A DNA stretch of 12,438 nucleotides from contig JAKSDM010001273.1 of assembly GCA_022360135.1 (NCBI GenBank), positions 1-12,438 of the forward strand. Direction: 5' to 3'. Shown in pieces: positions 1 through 7,126 of this stretch. Position numbers and translations under genes: made by a program. The stretch is from Pseudanabaenales cyanobacterium (GTDB lineage: Bacteria > Cyanobacteriota > Cyanobacteriia > Phormidesmidales > Phormidesmidaceae). Under the pieces are notes generated by a model. The model searched no databases and had not been told where the DNA came from. It saw only the letters and a program-made list of their open reading frames with translations. The number at the start of each line of letters is the position of its first letter. Position 1 is the stretch's first letter.

Positions 1-75
1 AAAAGCCAAGGTCGAAGTTTAACTCAAAGAAGCTGAAACACAGAGGCATTGGAACTAAATTGGAGAGATTGACCT

Positions 76-640
76 TTGCCATCTCCAACACGGCGTATGC
101 CATTCCCAACAGTGCTTAGAGCTTATCCGAACAGTATTGACACCGTAACCGAGTATGATGCGGTTGACTACTGTCCTAAGCGAAAGCATGATGTGGTGAT
201 CGCTAATCCGCCATTTGGTCGGGTGCGAGATGGTCAAGGACAGCCTCGACGGTTTGACATTCCGGGAAATCGCAGAGGTACGAGTCAGATTGATCAGGCG
301 ATCGCGCTTTGGGCGCTAGCGGCGATGAAGGATAATGGGCGAGCCGTGCTGATTCTGGGCGGCAAGCTGGGGGATGATGAAGCAACCCGTTCAGAGCGCT
401 ACAACAGTTTGGAGAGCCGAGGATTCTTCAAGGTTCTTTACGACCGCTATCACATCACCCAACACCTTTCAATCTGGGGATGCCTCTATCGCAAACAAGG
501 GGCGGGTTGGCCCATCGATCTGATTGTGATTGAGGGACGAGGACAGGCTCGATTACCCCTGCCAGCCGCCAAAGTCCCTCCCCTCTATAAATCTTTTGCT
601 GAGCTAAAGGATCTATTGCCGAATGAACCACTCCACACTC
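76..640 (+). other. N6-adenine DNA methyltransferase-like segment, 5' end missing
   Basis: The translation contains DVVIANPPFG at residues 39-48, the motif IV (NPPF) signature of N6-adenine methyltransferases. A helix and strand (IDQAIALWALAAMKDNGRAV) follow, as is usual after motif IV, and then the family-like stretch IDLIVIEGRG. The glycine-rich SAM-binding motif I should lie about 60-80 residues before NPPF. Only 43 residues precede it here, and in-frame TGA codons occur at 34-36 and 70-72. The enzyme is therefore 5'-truncated or frameshifted, or motif I lies in another frame upstream of the window. Modification activity is unlikely from this frame alone. The 3' limit is uncertain because the frame has no stop where the domain ends, near 620-640. 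Confidence 0.6.
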
Positions 641-3600
641 GAACTGCCGACCTACCAGGATTACAGCAACTATCTCTGGGTTTGGAAACCGCAGGAAACA
701 GGCGATCAGGGGCTGTTCCTGGTGAGAGTCCCCCTCCTTCTCAAACAGATGAGCTGGCGGACTTACCTCCATCTGATGATGCTGCGGATTCAATGGATGA
801 TTCAAACCGGCCTGGAACAAACGAGGCAACCTCAGATCGAGATGCAAAGCCGTTTGGAGCAGGCGCTGTCTATCCTCAACGCAACTCAGGAACCCCCGAG
901 TCTTTACGAGACCAGCATCAGTCGAGAGCCCGCGCCGATTTCCCTCTGGGCCAAGGTGTGGGCGGAAGCCCTAATCGGCCTCAACGAGACCTGGAAGACC
1001 AAATTCCAAAGCGAGAACTGGCAGGTGGAGTTTCCCTGTCCCGTGATACACCCCAGCGATCCTCGGGTGCAGCAGCAATGGCGGGAAGATCACGACGAAA
1101 TCACCCTGGACAATTGGCTCGCGGATCTGACCTACGGCATGAGTTAGCCGCCGATCACTCCCAACTTGAAAGGAGTCCACCGATGAATACGCCGGAACAA
1201 TCGCTCCATGTTTCCTATGTTCCTCGCAGTCAAGGACACTCTCCGGACACATTAATTCCCACCAATATGGCCGCTGCTGCGCAAAAAGCCTTAGACCGGC
1301 TAGAGAAGCGGCGGGGCGATCTGGATGAATTTGTCTTTCAGCGGTTGGGCTATGACTCCAAAGCAAAATTATGGGACGTGCTCTATGCTGAGCAGATCGA
1401 TGCGCTGGCGCTGGCGTTTGACCAGCGGGACAACGGCAAAATCTTCCTCAATGGCGACCAAACCGGCAATGGCAAGGGACGCTTTGGAGCCGCCACTATC
1501 ATTGACGCCCAACGGCAGGGCTATATTCCGGTATTTGTGACTCAAAAGCCAAATCTGTACAACTCGATGCTCAATGATTTGGCGGATATCGGCAGACCCG
1601 GATTCACGCCCTTCGTCACCAACAATACGCTGACCTTAAAGCTGGACAATGGGGGTAAGCTCAAGACCTTCTCCGCCCTGGATCAGGAAGCCGAGATGCT
1701 GCGCATCATGCAACAAGGATTGGGCGGTTACGACGCCGTTTTCACCACCTACAACCAGCTGCAGACAGTCAACAGCAAAGAACCGTTTCGGCGTCAATTT
1801 TTGAAGGCGATCGCACCCAAAGCCGTCTTTATTTTTGACGAGTCCCATGAAGCCGGAGGAAGTACCGGGGAAAGCGCTTGGAAGCGAGTGGACGCTGCTC
1901 CGGATCGGGCCGAGTTTGTCAGATCGCTGGTAGATAAGGCGGCTGGCGCGGTGTTCATGTCCGCCACCGCGACCAAAGATCCCGCCGTCATGGATCTCTA
2001 CGCCCGTCGCACTGATGCTCGCCATGCCATTAGCATGAACGGGCTAAAGCGCATCCTCAAGACAGGGGGAATTCCGCTGCAGCAGATGATGGCGACTAAG
2101 TTTGTCGCCTCGGGGCAACTGCTGAGGCGAGAACGCTCGTTTGAGAACATTTCGTTTGACGCCAAAGTGGTGCCGGTAAATCGGCAAGTGGCCGATGGGA
2201 TCTCGGCCATCATGCGGGGAATTAGCGCGTTTGACCAGGCCAAGGAGGAGTCGGTCGTCGAACTCAGCAAGGCGCTCAAGCGGGAAGCGAAGAACTTCAG
2301 GCAGGATAACTCAATTGGTCAAACTGGAGTCAAATCCACCAACTTTACCTCGCTGATGCACAACGCCATCGACCAGGGGCTGCTGGCTCAGAAGGCGGAG
2401 GCCGCCGTTCAGGCCGCGATCTCATCTCTACAGAGCGGTGAAAAGCCCTTGATTGCGGTGGCTTCGACGATGGATGTGTTCATCGGCTGGTACACCCAGG
2501 AAAATGGAATTGAGCCGGGTGAGTCCTTGTCGATTACCTTTGGCGATGTCCTAGAGCGCTATCTGGAACGCTCCCGAGATGTCCTGGAGAGCGATTATGA
2601 GGGCCAGGTCAGACGATGGCGGCTGACGGATGAGGAGTTAGGCGCGGCTGGGGTTGAAGCGTATGAAGCGGTCAAAGATCTGATTGCCGGTATTGACCTC
2701 TCGGCGATTCCCCTTAGTTCTATTGACTATATCAAGTGGCGGCTGCGGCAGGAAGGCTACTCCGTTGATGAGATTACAGGGCGGCAGAATATCGTTGAAT
2801 ACAGTGCGGGCGGTGAGCGGAGCTATGGTCGTCGCTCCAGTCGTGAGACCAATCCCCAGAGCAAAGTCAATCTGGTCAATCGCTTCAACAGCGGTCAGTT
2901 GGATGTGCTAATTCTCAATCGCTCTGGGGCCACTGGGATTAATCTCCACGCTTCGGAGCAGTTCAGCGACCAGCGCCCCCGCCATATGATCGTGGCCCAG
3001 GCTGAGCGCGATATCAATCAGGTGATGCAGATGCTAGGCCGCGTCAATCGCTTTGGGCAGGTGGTTGAGCCTCGCTTCACCCTGCTGATGAGCGACTTGC
3101 CCGCTGAAAAACGATTAGGCGCATTGCTGTCCAAGAAGATGGCCTCCCTCAACGCCAACACTACAGCGGCGAGGGATTCGGATCTCTCGGTCAGTAATGT
3201 GGTGGATTTTATGAACAGTGGGGGGGAGGAGATCGTCACCGAACTGCTGGAAGCGGATCCCGAGTTAGAGGCTAGGCTGGCGTTTCCGTCCCGCAATCTG
3301 CAGGGGAGTTCAGAAATTGAACTGGTCAGCCGAGTGACGGGACGGATTCCGTTGCTCTCGATTGACGAGCAGGAAGACCTCTATGACCTGATTGAATCGG
3401 AGACCCAGGCGTTGATCGCCCAACGAGAAACCTTAGGCGAAAGTCTTCTGAAGGCTCAGCAGCTCGACCTGGATGCCCGAACGCTGGCGCGGATGCAGGT
3501 GATTGCCGACGACAGCGACATCCAGAGTGAGTTTACGGGTCCGGTTTACCTGGAGGTAGTCGACGCCAAAGTTCCCCTCAAGCCGCCTACACAGCTACAG

Positions 3601-6600
3601 GTAATCAACACGGTGAGAACAAGTCTGGGACTGACGCGGGTGCGGCAGGTCGCGGAGCATGACTTTGAGGCGGCGGCGGAAACGGCGAGGCGTCAGGCCG
3701 TGCAGATGACTGATGACCTCACAAATAATACCGAGGTGTATCGACAGCGAGTCTTGCGGCAAAAGGGTAACGAACCAGCCAGAATCCGGTTTAATGATCG
3801 CATTGACGCCCAACTGGCTCACGTTTCGATGACGCTGCGGCATTATCTGGTTGGCGTGTCCGTTCAGGTGATCGCTCCAGAAGGCGGAATTGCCTATGGG
3901 GTGGTCAGTCAAGTGGGCCAGAAGGGCCAGAAGGGCAGTCCGGCGGCGCCGACTAATTGGCGGATCCATATCGTGACGGATCAGGCTCAGCAGCTACAAA
4001 CGCCGCTCTCTCGATTCAACACGGGCAAGGAGTCCTCTCTCTCGGTACGGCTAGAGTCGAATACCTGGCAGGGCGATCGCATCTATGACTCATTCGACCT
4101 GAAGCAGGCGGAGCAGCGCACTACCCGGCAGCTCTTCACAGGAAACATTCTCAAGGCGTATGAGAAGTATCCCAAGGGCAAGTTTATCAACTACACCGAT
4201 TACAGAGGTAATGTTCGGCAGGGATTGATCATGCCTGCCAGCTTCGACATTCAGGAAGAACTGCGCAAAGAACCTGTAGCGTTCCATCAGCCCCATCAGG
4301 TGCAAGCGTTTCTGACGGAGGTGACTAAGAACCAGGGGGTGGTTAAGGATCTGGACCAGATTCTGACGATTAAAACGCAGACAGCCGCCAGACTGGGACA
4401 GGGTAAGGCGGCGGGCTTCCTGATGCAAACGCCAAAGGCGACCCAGGTTGGGGGGCGGTACTTTCTCGATCCAGATATTCTGGCGGCAGTCGGGTCTGAT
4501 TTCTATTCGGTGGGCGATCGCATGGAAGCCATTATCCCCGCAGACCGAATTGAGCAGGTTCTGACGGTAATCATGCGGGATAAGGGCTTCACCCTGGCCA
4601 CATTTGATTTCAAGGAACACGCCCGATCCTATCTAGGGGAGAGTCTTCCGGAGCTGGAGCAGATTTCAGAACCGGAGGAAAGCGTCGCCACCCTTGAATC
4701 CGCACCTAATCAACCTCAAGTATCTCCTGCCCTACCTGAAGCATCAGACGCCTCACCGATTCCTGAATCTTTGTCTCTACGCATTGCCCCAGCCAAATTG
4801 CAAACAGGCGGGGCAGAGAAAAACACTGCCCGCTTTTTGGAAAAGGCGGGACTGACTGAAGCGGTAATGCAGGGAGAGGATTTTCATCTCCGCATTGAGA
4901 ATGAGCCGTTTATTCCGTTGGTGGTGGAACGGCATGACGATCTGCTTTATCTGACCCACTACCTGACTGCAAACGGCGACACCTTTATTGATACCGAGAT
5001 GGTCTTTTCGATTTCTGGGCAGGGGGGCTTATCCCTGCAAGAAACCGCCGTCAATTCTATTGGAGGTGAGTATCGGGGGGGTGATCGGGGATTTGCTCAA
5101 CTGTTCTCTCGCAATATCCTGAAGCAAGGTTTTGCTGAGGCTGCGCTGCAACAGCAGGCTGTTCAGATATCTGAACCAGAGACAGCTGGGGAACATAAAA
5201 TCTCTCAAGAACAGGGGTGTTCAGAAGGAATTGCAAGGGAGACACCTGCTTCAGAATCTGAACAAGTGATTGCGCCAACACTGTTCGATGTGGAACGGTT
5301 TCTTGGGTCTAGGACCGAGCAGGCGATTGATAGTCAAGGGTATGACCCTTCTTGGAATATTGCGACTTCATCTGAACAGGATACAGACCTGGATGGGGCA
5401 ACCGATGATGGGGAGTGTCCCATTGGTGCGATCGCTGATCAAGCCGATACCGATAGGGAAAGGCTGAGTGACGGAGAAGAGGTGAGGAGCGATCTCGATC
5501 CACTTCACACTGATACAGATCGAGAGGAAACAGTTATTAAGCCAGGGATCCAATCTAAACCAGTTCAAAAGAAAATATACCCATCTCAGCCAAGTCTGAA
5601 AGAACTGGCGGATCAGGTGCGGGATACAAATTTGGAAGCTGTTGCGGTTGCGTTGGGCTTTGAGCAAGACCGCTATGACAAGCACAAGTGGAAGGACGAC
5701 GGACATGCTCATATCATTAGCATCAATGGTCCTTTATTTATGGATTGGATCGCTGATTACGGCAGTGCGGGCGCGATCAATCTAGTGATGCATGTCCGAG
5801 GGGTGGACTTCAAGGAGTCAGTGCAGTGGCTTTCTGGACGGTCACTTACGCCTCTCACGGCCTATCCCAGGGAACGGCGCTCTATCGATGACCATGATAA
5901 TGATCATCGCGCTTTAGAGATACCGTCGCCAGATGAGCGACGTTGGCAGGCGGTTCGACAGTATTTAGCTGAGACCCGTGGGTTGCCCATTAATCTGGTG
6001 GAGCACTTGCATGCCAAAGGGTTGCTCTATGCGGACACCTATCAAAATGCAGTCTTTTTGCGCCATGCGCCTGACCCGGATCACCCCTGGAAGCGCCTGG
6101 AGGCTAATGGTGCCGTTCTGCGAGGAACGTGGGGAGAGCACAACTCATTTCATAAGCTGGCGCCCGGTTCGTCTCGCAGTGATGGCTGGTTCTGGGTTGG
6201 CATAGGCAGGGGAGTGGTTAAACGAGTCTTCCTCACGGAGGCTCCAATTGATACACTATCTCTTGCGGTGCTGGATCGGCGGCGACAGCAGTCGAATCAA
6301 GCAACCATTTTCCTTTCCACGGATGGTTCTGGCGGTGTTCCGACAGAAGAACTCCAGAAAGTTCTCAACCGGGGTGGGCAGGTGATTGTGGCGTTTGACG
6401 CTGACATGGCTGGGGAGATGGCGGCATGGCGCGTGGCGGAGCAGTTGCCAGGGGTGAGGCGAGTCACGCCTGCGGTTGGCAAGGATTGGAATGAGCGGCT
6501 ACTCGCTGAAGGGGAAGCTGCTAGGCAAGCGCCCCAAGACGATCTGGACAAACAAACCCTGAAATCCCTGTGGCGGTGGTATCAAGCAGCTCACTATATC

Positions 6601-6813
6601 GGCAAGTCTCCTCAATATCTTGCCCGAATTACGGAGGTGGCCAGGGATTTTGTTAAAGGAGAACCGCTGTCTGATCGGGCGAAGGCGGCGATGCAGCATG
6701 ATTTTCAGAAGTTTCAGGGGCGGGGAAAGGGGCAATCTCAGGTAAACTTGAAACGAGCAGGATCTACAGGGGTAAAGAGAAAGCTTACTAGTTCAATAGA
6801 GCTTGGAGGATAA
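76..6813 (+). CDS. Long open frame: adenine methyltransferase-like + SNO helicase + DUF3991-Toprim polyvalent protein
   Basis: A single frame of 2245 codons with no stop. It opens after an in-frame TGA at 70-72; the first start codons are TTG 76 and ATG 97. By domain, residues 1-185 are methyltransferase-like (NPPF at 44-47) and residues 186-369 are Pro/Ser/Arg/Gly-rich without a recognisable domain. A SNO-type helicase follows at roughly 400-1150, then its C-terminal region, a small domain at 1575-1695, an Asp-rich linker at 1769-1816 and DUF3991-Toprim at 1839-2150. Methyltransferase-helicase giants of this type (phage P1 DarB and the 'polyvalent proteins') travel with phages and conjugative elements and are thought to protect incoming DNA. 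Residues 186-369 are probably an out-of-frame reading of a separate gene at 623-1147, and the helicase has its own strong start at 1183. The full-length product may therefore be a recent fusion or may not be made. Confidence is high that the frame is mostly coding and low that it is translated as one protein. Confidence 0.6.
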   Translation: MPSPTRRMPFPTVLRAYPNSIDTVTEYDAVDYCPKRKHDVVIANPPFGRVRDGQGQPRRFDIPGNRRGTSQIDQAIALWALAAMKDNGRAVLILGGKLGDDEATRSERYNSLESRGFFKVLYDRYHITQHLSIWGCLYRKQGAGWPIDLIVIEGRGQARLPLPAAKVPPLYKSFAELKDLLPNEPLHTRTADLPGLQQLSLGLETAGNRRSGAVPGESPPPSQTDELADLPPSDDAADSMDDSNRPGTNEATSDRDAKPFGAGAVYPQRNSGTPESLRDQHQSRARADFPLGQGVGGSPNRPQRDLEDQIPKRELAGGVSLSRDTPQRSSGAAAMAGRSRRNHPGQLARGSDLRHELAADHSQLERSPPMNTPEQSLHVSYVPRSQGHSPDTLIPTNMAAAAQKALDRLEKRRGDLDEFVFQRLGYDSKAKLWDVLYAEQIDALALAFDQRDNGKIFLNGDQTGNGKGRFGAATIIDAQRQGYIPVFVTQKPNLYNSMLNDLADIGRPGFTPFVTNNTLTLKLDNGGKLKTFSALDQEAEMLRIMQQGLGGYDAVFTTYNQLQTVNSKEPFRRQFLKAIAPKAVFIFDESHEAGGSTGESAWKRVDAAPDRAEFVRSLVDKAAGAVFMSATATKDPAVMDLYARRTDARHAISMNGLKRILKTGGIPLQQMMATKFVASGQLLRRERSFENISFDAKVVPVNRQVADGISAIMRGISAFDQAKEESVVELSKALKREAKNFRQDNSIGQTGVKSTNFTSLMHNAIDQGLLAQKAEAAVQAAISSLQSGEKPLIAVASTMDVFIGWYTQENGIEPGESLSITFGDVLERYLERSRDVLESDYEGQVRRWRLTDEELGAAGVEAYEAVKDLIAGIDLSAIPLSSIDYIKWRLRQEGYSVDEITGRQNIVEYSAGGERSYGRRSSRETNPQSKVNLVNRFNSGQLDVLILNRSGATGINLHASEQFSDQRPRHMIVAQAERDINQVMQMLGRVNRFGQVVEPRFTLLMSDLPAEKRLGALLSKKMASLNANTTAARDSDLSVSNVVDFMNSGGEEIVTELLEADPELEARLAFPSRNLQGSSEIELVSRVTGRIPLLSIDEQEDLYDLIESETQALIAQRETLGESLLKAQQLDLDARTLARMQVIADDSDIQSEFTGPVYLEVVDAKVPLKPPTQLQVINTVRTSLGLTRVRQVAEHDFEAAAETARRQAVQMTDDLTNNTEVYRQRVLRQKGNEPARIRFNDRIDAQLAHVSMTLRHYLVGVSVQVIAPEGGIAYGVVSQVGQKGQKGSPAAPTNWRIHIVTDQAQQLQTPLSRFNTGKESSLSVRLESNTWQGDRIYDSFDLKQAEQRTTRQLFTGNILKAYEKYPKGKFINYTDYRGNVRQGLIMPASFDIQEELRKEPVAFHQPHQVQAFLTEVTKNQGVVKDLDQILTIKTQTAARLGQGKAAGFLMQTPKATQVGGRYFLDPDILAAVGSDFYSVGDRMEAIIPADRIEQVLTVIMRDKGFTLATFDFKEHARSYLGESLPELEQISEPEESVATLESAPNQPQVSPALPEASDASPIPESLSLRIAPAKLQTGGAEKNTARFLEKAGLTEAVMQGEDFHLRIENEPFIPLVVERHDDLLYLTHYLTANGDTFIDTEMVFSISGQGGLSLQETAVNSIGGEYRGGDRGFAQLFSRNILKQGFAEAALQQQAVQISEPETAGEHKISQEQGCSEGIARETPASESEQVIAPTLFDVERFLGSRTEQAIDSQGYDPSWNIATSSEQDTDLDGATDDGECPIGAIADQADTDRERLSDGEEVRSDLDPLHTDTDREETVIKPGIQSKPVQKKIYPSQPSLKELADQVRDTNLEAVAVALGFEQDRYDKHKWKDDGHAHIISINGPLFMDWIADYGSAGAINLVMHVRGVDFKESVQWLSGRSLTPLTAYPRERRSIDDHDNDHRALEIPSPDERRWQAVRQYLAETRGLPINLVEHLHAKGLLYADTYQNAVFLRHAPDPDHPWKRLEANGAVLRGTWGEHNSFHKLAPGSSRSDGWFWVGIGRGVVKRVFLTEAPIDTLSLAVLDRRRQQSNQATIFLSTDGSGGVPTEELQKVLNRGGQVIVAFDADMAGEMAAWRVAEQLPGVRRVTPAVGKDWNERLLAEGEAARQAPQDDLDKQTLKSLWRWYQAAHYIGKSPQYLARITEVARDFVKGEPLSDRAKAAMQHDFQKFQGRGKGQSQVNLKRAGSTGVKRKLTSSIELGG
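623..1147 (+). CDS. Hypothetical protein, 174 aa, overlapping another open frame
   Basis: ATG at 623, TAG at 1145-1147, with AAAGGA at 606-611 as a possible but distant ribosome binding site. I do not recognise the family. The case for coding is compositional. Third codon positions are strongly C/G (CTG, CTC, ACC, GAG, AAC and GAC are frequent) and the protein has an ordinary mix of aromatic, aliphatic and charged residues, including many Trp (for example SLWAKVWAEALIGL and ENWQVEFPCP). The frame of the 76-6813 ORF over the same DNA uses many TCA, CGA and GGA codons and yields a Pro/Ser/Arg/Gly-rich string typical of an out-of-frame reading. The stop is 35 bases before the strong start at 1183, which is normal operon spacing. 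It was probably one gene of a methyltransferase / small protein / helicase operon. Confidence 0.65.
   Translation: MNHSTLELPTYQDYSNYLWVWKPQETGDQGLFLVRVPLLLKQMSWRTYLHLMMLRIQWMIQTGLEQTRQPQIEMQSRLEQALSILNATQEPPSLYETSISREPAPISLWAKVWAEALIGLNETWKTKFQSENWQVEFPCPVIHPSDPRVQQQWREDHDEITLDNWLADLTYGMS
1168..1185 (+). promoter_or_regulatory. Strong ribosome binding site and ATG: probable true start of the helicase gene
   Basis: GAAAGGAG at 1168-1175 lies 7 bases before ATG 1183, an ideal Shine-Dalgarno arrangement. The ATG is in frame with the long ORF (residue 370). It begins MNTPEQSLHVSYVPRS, which leads directly into the SNO-family N-terminus, and follows the stop of the 623-1147 ORF. A site this good inside a genuine coding region would be an unlikely coincidence. 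Confidence 0.75.
1183..6813 (+). CDS. Strawberry-notch (SNO/DarB-like) superfamily 2 helicase with C-terminal DUF3991-Toprim module
   Basis: Preferred gene model, 1876 residues from ATG 1183 (numbers here count from residue 370 of the long frame = 1). The SNO P-loop domain has GDQTGNGKGR at 91-100 (Walker A, close to the family's GDGTGxGKGR), DESH at 219-222 (motif II) and SATAT at 260-264 (motif III). The C-terminal RecA-like lobe has SGATGINLHAS near 581 (motif V region) and QMLGRVNRFGQ at 616-626 (motif VI, with arginines). A long C-terminal region follows, then an Asp-rich linker and a primase-like Toprim module. All key helicase motifs look intact, so the ATPase is probably active. SNO helicases joined to primase or methyltransferase parts occur on phages and conjugative plasmids and probably act on entering or replicating element DNA. 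The role here is inferred. Five HIP1 octamers lie in the long frame, four of them in this part, so the DNA is adapted to a cyanobacterial host. Confidence 0.75.
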   Translation: MNTPEQSLHVSYVPRSQGHSPDTLIPTNMAAAAQKALDRLEKRRGDLDEFVFQRLGYDSKAKLWDVLYAEQIDALALAFDQRDNGKIFLNGDQTGNGKGRFGAATIIDAQRQGYIPVFVTQKPNLYNSMLNDLADIGRPGFTPFVTNNTLTLKLDNGGKLKTFSALDQEAEMLRIMQQGLGGYDAVFTTYNQLQTVNSKEPFRRQFLKAIAPKAVFIFDESHEAGGSTGESAWKRVDAAPDRAEFVRSLVDKAAGAVFMSATATKDPAVMDLYARRTDARHAISMNGLKRILKTGGIPLQQMMATKFVASGQLLRRERSFENISFDAKVVPVNRQVADGISAIMRGISAFDQAKEESVVELSKALKREAKNFRQDNSIGQTGVKSTNFTSLMHNAIDQGLLAQKAEAAVQAAISSLQSGEKPLIAVASTMDVFIGWYTQENGIEPGESLSITFGDVLERYLERSRDVLESDYEGQVRRWRLTDEELGAAGVEAYEAVKDLIAGIDLSAIPLSSIDYIKWRLRQEGYSVDEITGRQNIVEYSAGGERSYGRRSSRETNPQSKVNLVNRFNSGQLDVLILNRSGATGINLHASEQFSDQRPRHMIVAQAERDINQVMQMLGRVNRFGQVVEPRFTLLMSDLPAEKRLGALLSKKMASLNANTTAARDSDLSVSNVVDFMNSGGEEIVTELLEADPELEARLAFPSRNLQGSSEIELVSRVTGRIPLLSIDEQEDLYDLIESETQALIAQRETLGESLLKAQQLDLDARTLARMQVIADDSDIQSEFTGPVYLEVVDAKVPLKPPTQLQVINTVRTSLGLTRVRQVAEHDFEAAAETARRQAVQMTDDLTNNTEVYRQRVLRQKGNEPARIRFNDRIDAQLAHVSMTLRHYLVGVSVQVIAPEGGIAYGVVSQVGQKGQKGSPAAPTNWRIHIVTDQAQQLQTPLSRFNTGKESSLSVRLESNTWQGDRIYDSFDLKQAEQRTTRQLFTGNILKAYEKYPKGKFINYTDYRGNVRQGLIMPASFDIQEELRKEPVAFHQPHQVQAFLTEVTKNQGVVKDLDQILTIKTQTAARLGQGKAAGFLMQTPKATQVGGRYFLDPDILAAVGSDFYSVGDRMEAIIPADRIEQVLTVIMRDKGFTLATFDFKEHARSYLGESLPELEQISEPEESVATLESAPNQPQVSPALPEASDASPIPESLSLRIAPAKLQTGGAEKNTARFLEKAGLTEAVMQGEDFHLRIENEPFIPLVVERHDDLLYLTHYLTANGDTFIDTEMVFSISGQGGLSLQETAVNSIGGEYRGGDRGFAQLFSRNILKQGFAEAALQQQAVQISEPETAGEHKISQEQGCSEGIARETPASESEQVIAPTLFDVERFLGSRTEQAIDSQGYDPSWNIATSSEQDTDLDGATDDGECPIGAIADQADTDRERLSDGEEVRSDLDPLHTDTDREETVIKPGIQSKPVQKKIYPSQPSLKELADQVRDTNLEAVAVALGFEQDRYDKHKWKDDGHAHIISINGPLFMDWIADYGSAGAINLVMHVRGVDFKESVQWLSGRSLTPLTAYPRERRSIDDHDNDHRALEIPSPDERRWQAVRQYLAETRGLPINLVEHLHAKGLLYADTYQNAVFLRHAPDPDHPWKRLEANGAVLRGTWGEHNSFHKLAPGSSRSDGWFWVGIGRGVVKRVFLTEAPIDTLSLAVLDRRRQQSNQATIFLSTDGSGGVPTEELQKVLNRGGQVIVAFDADMAGEMAAWRVAEQLPGVRRVTPAVGKDWNERLLAEGEAARQAPQDDLDKQTLKSLWRWYQAAHYIGKSPQYLARITEVARDFVKGEPLSDRAKAAMQHDFQKFQGRGKGQSQVNLKRAGSTGVKRKLTSSIELGG
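4798..5145 (+). other. Small domain of unknown function inside the helicase protein
   Basis: Residues about 1575-1690 of the long frame form a compact mixed alpha/beta-looking block between two Pro/Glu/Ser-rich linkers. It includes NTARFLEKAGLTEAV, IENEPFIPLVVERH and YLTANGDTFIDTEMVF. The pattern of NGD, a few residues, then D.EMVF resembles small DUF domains seen in plasmid proteins (possibly DUF6908-like), recalled from memory only. No catalytic residues are evident. It may be a mobile accessory domain, as is common in polyvalent proteins. Confidence 0.35.
5380..5523 (+). other. Asp-rich segment resembling thrombospondin type-3 (calcium-binding) repeats
   Basis: Residues 1769-1816 of the long frame contain DTDLDGATDDGE, then ADTDRERLSDGEEVRSDLDP, then HTDTDRE. 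This follows the DTDxDGxxDGEE...DPxxxDTD pattern of TSP3/EF-like calcium repeats, two incomplete units. Such repeats are typical of secreted bacterial proteins and odd in a cytoplasmic DNA-processing enzyme. It sits in a flexible linker between the small domain and the primase-like module. Calcium binding is inferred from the motif only. Confidence 0.45.
5587..6570 (+). other. DUF3991-Toprim primase-like module
   Basis: The first half (residues about 1839-1923) matches the DUF3991 type: LEAVAVALGF, then HIISINGPLFMDWIADYG, then GAINLVMHV and FKESVQWL. This is a CHC2-like primase zinc-finger fold without its cysteines. The second half is a Toprim domain: FLTEAPIDTLSL at about 2052-2063 with the catalytic-type Glu 2055, VAFDADMAGEMAAWR with the DxD pair at 2108 and 2110, and GKDWNE at 2135-2140. 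All acidic residues expected for metal binding are present. DUF3991-Toprim proteins are common on plasmids and are often linked to relaxases or helicases. A priming or strand-processing role for the element is inferred. Confidence 0.7.
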
Positions 6814-7020
6814 ATGAGACGGAAATTGGTCAAGCGTACCTGGAACAACCGAGATCGCTTCCTGAACTCAGAGATCACACGCTATCCCACCTCAATAGCG
6901 TTAGCGCAGTCTGCTCGGAGAGAAATCGCCCTTACTCATCCAAGAACGATCGCATTGATCACCGAAAAACAGGTCGCCGAAACCCTTGTCTGGCAAAACT
7001 TTCAGACTAATTGCGCCTGA
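6814..7020 (+). CDS. Small hypothetical protein, 68 aa
   Basis: The ATG directly follows the TAA of the helicase gene. GGAGGA at 6805-6810 lies 3-4 bases before it, a slightly short but usable spacing. That arrangement suggests translational coupling to the upstream gene. The product is basic (MRRKLVKRTWNNRDRF at the start) with no recognisable domain, signal peptide or membrane segment. Codon use is compatible with a real gene, but the ORF is short and could be a remnant. It ends with TGA at 7018-7020. Confidence 0.45.
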   Translation: MRRKLVKRTWNNRDRFLNSEITRYPTSIALAQSARREIALTHPRTIALITEKQVAETLVWQNFQTNCA

Positions 7021-7126
7021 CCGTAGCTTCCCTACAATCACCCCTTATTGTGCTTGCTGCTTTCCTACTACTTCAATATGGATAAAGTCGAGCTGAGGCT
7101 AAAGCCGCATAGGTCTATCAGCCCCA

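Noticed and set aside
455..847. 130-codon - strand ORF opposite the methyltransferase and small gene
   Set aside because: Antisense to two better-supported frames, with no ribosome binding site or recognisable motif.
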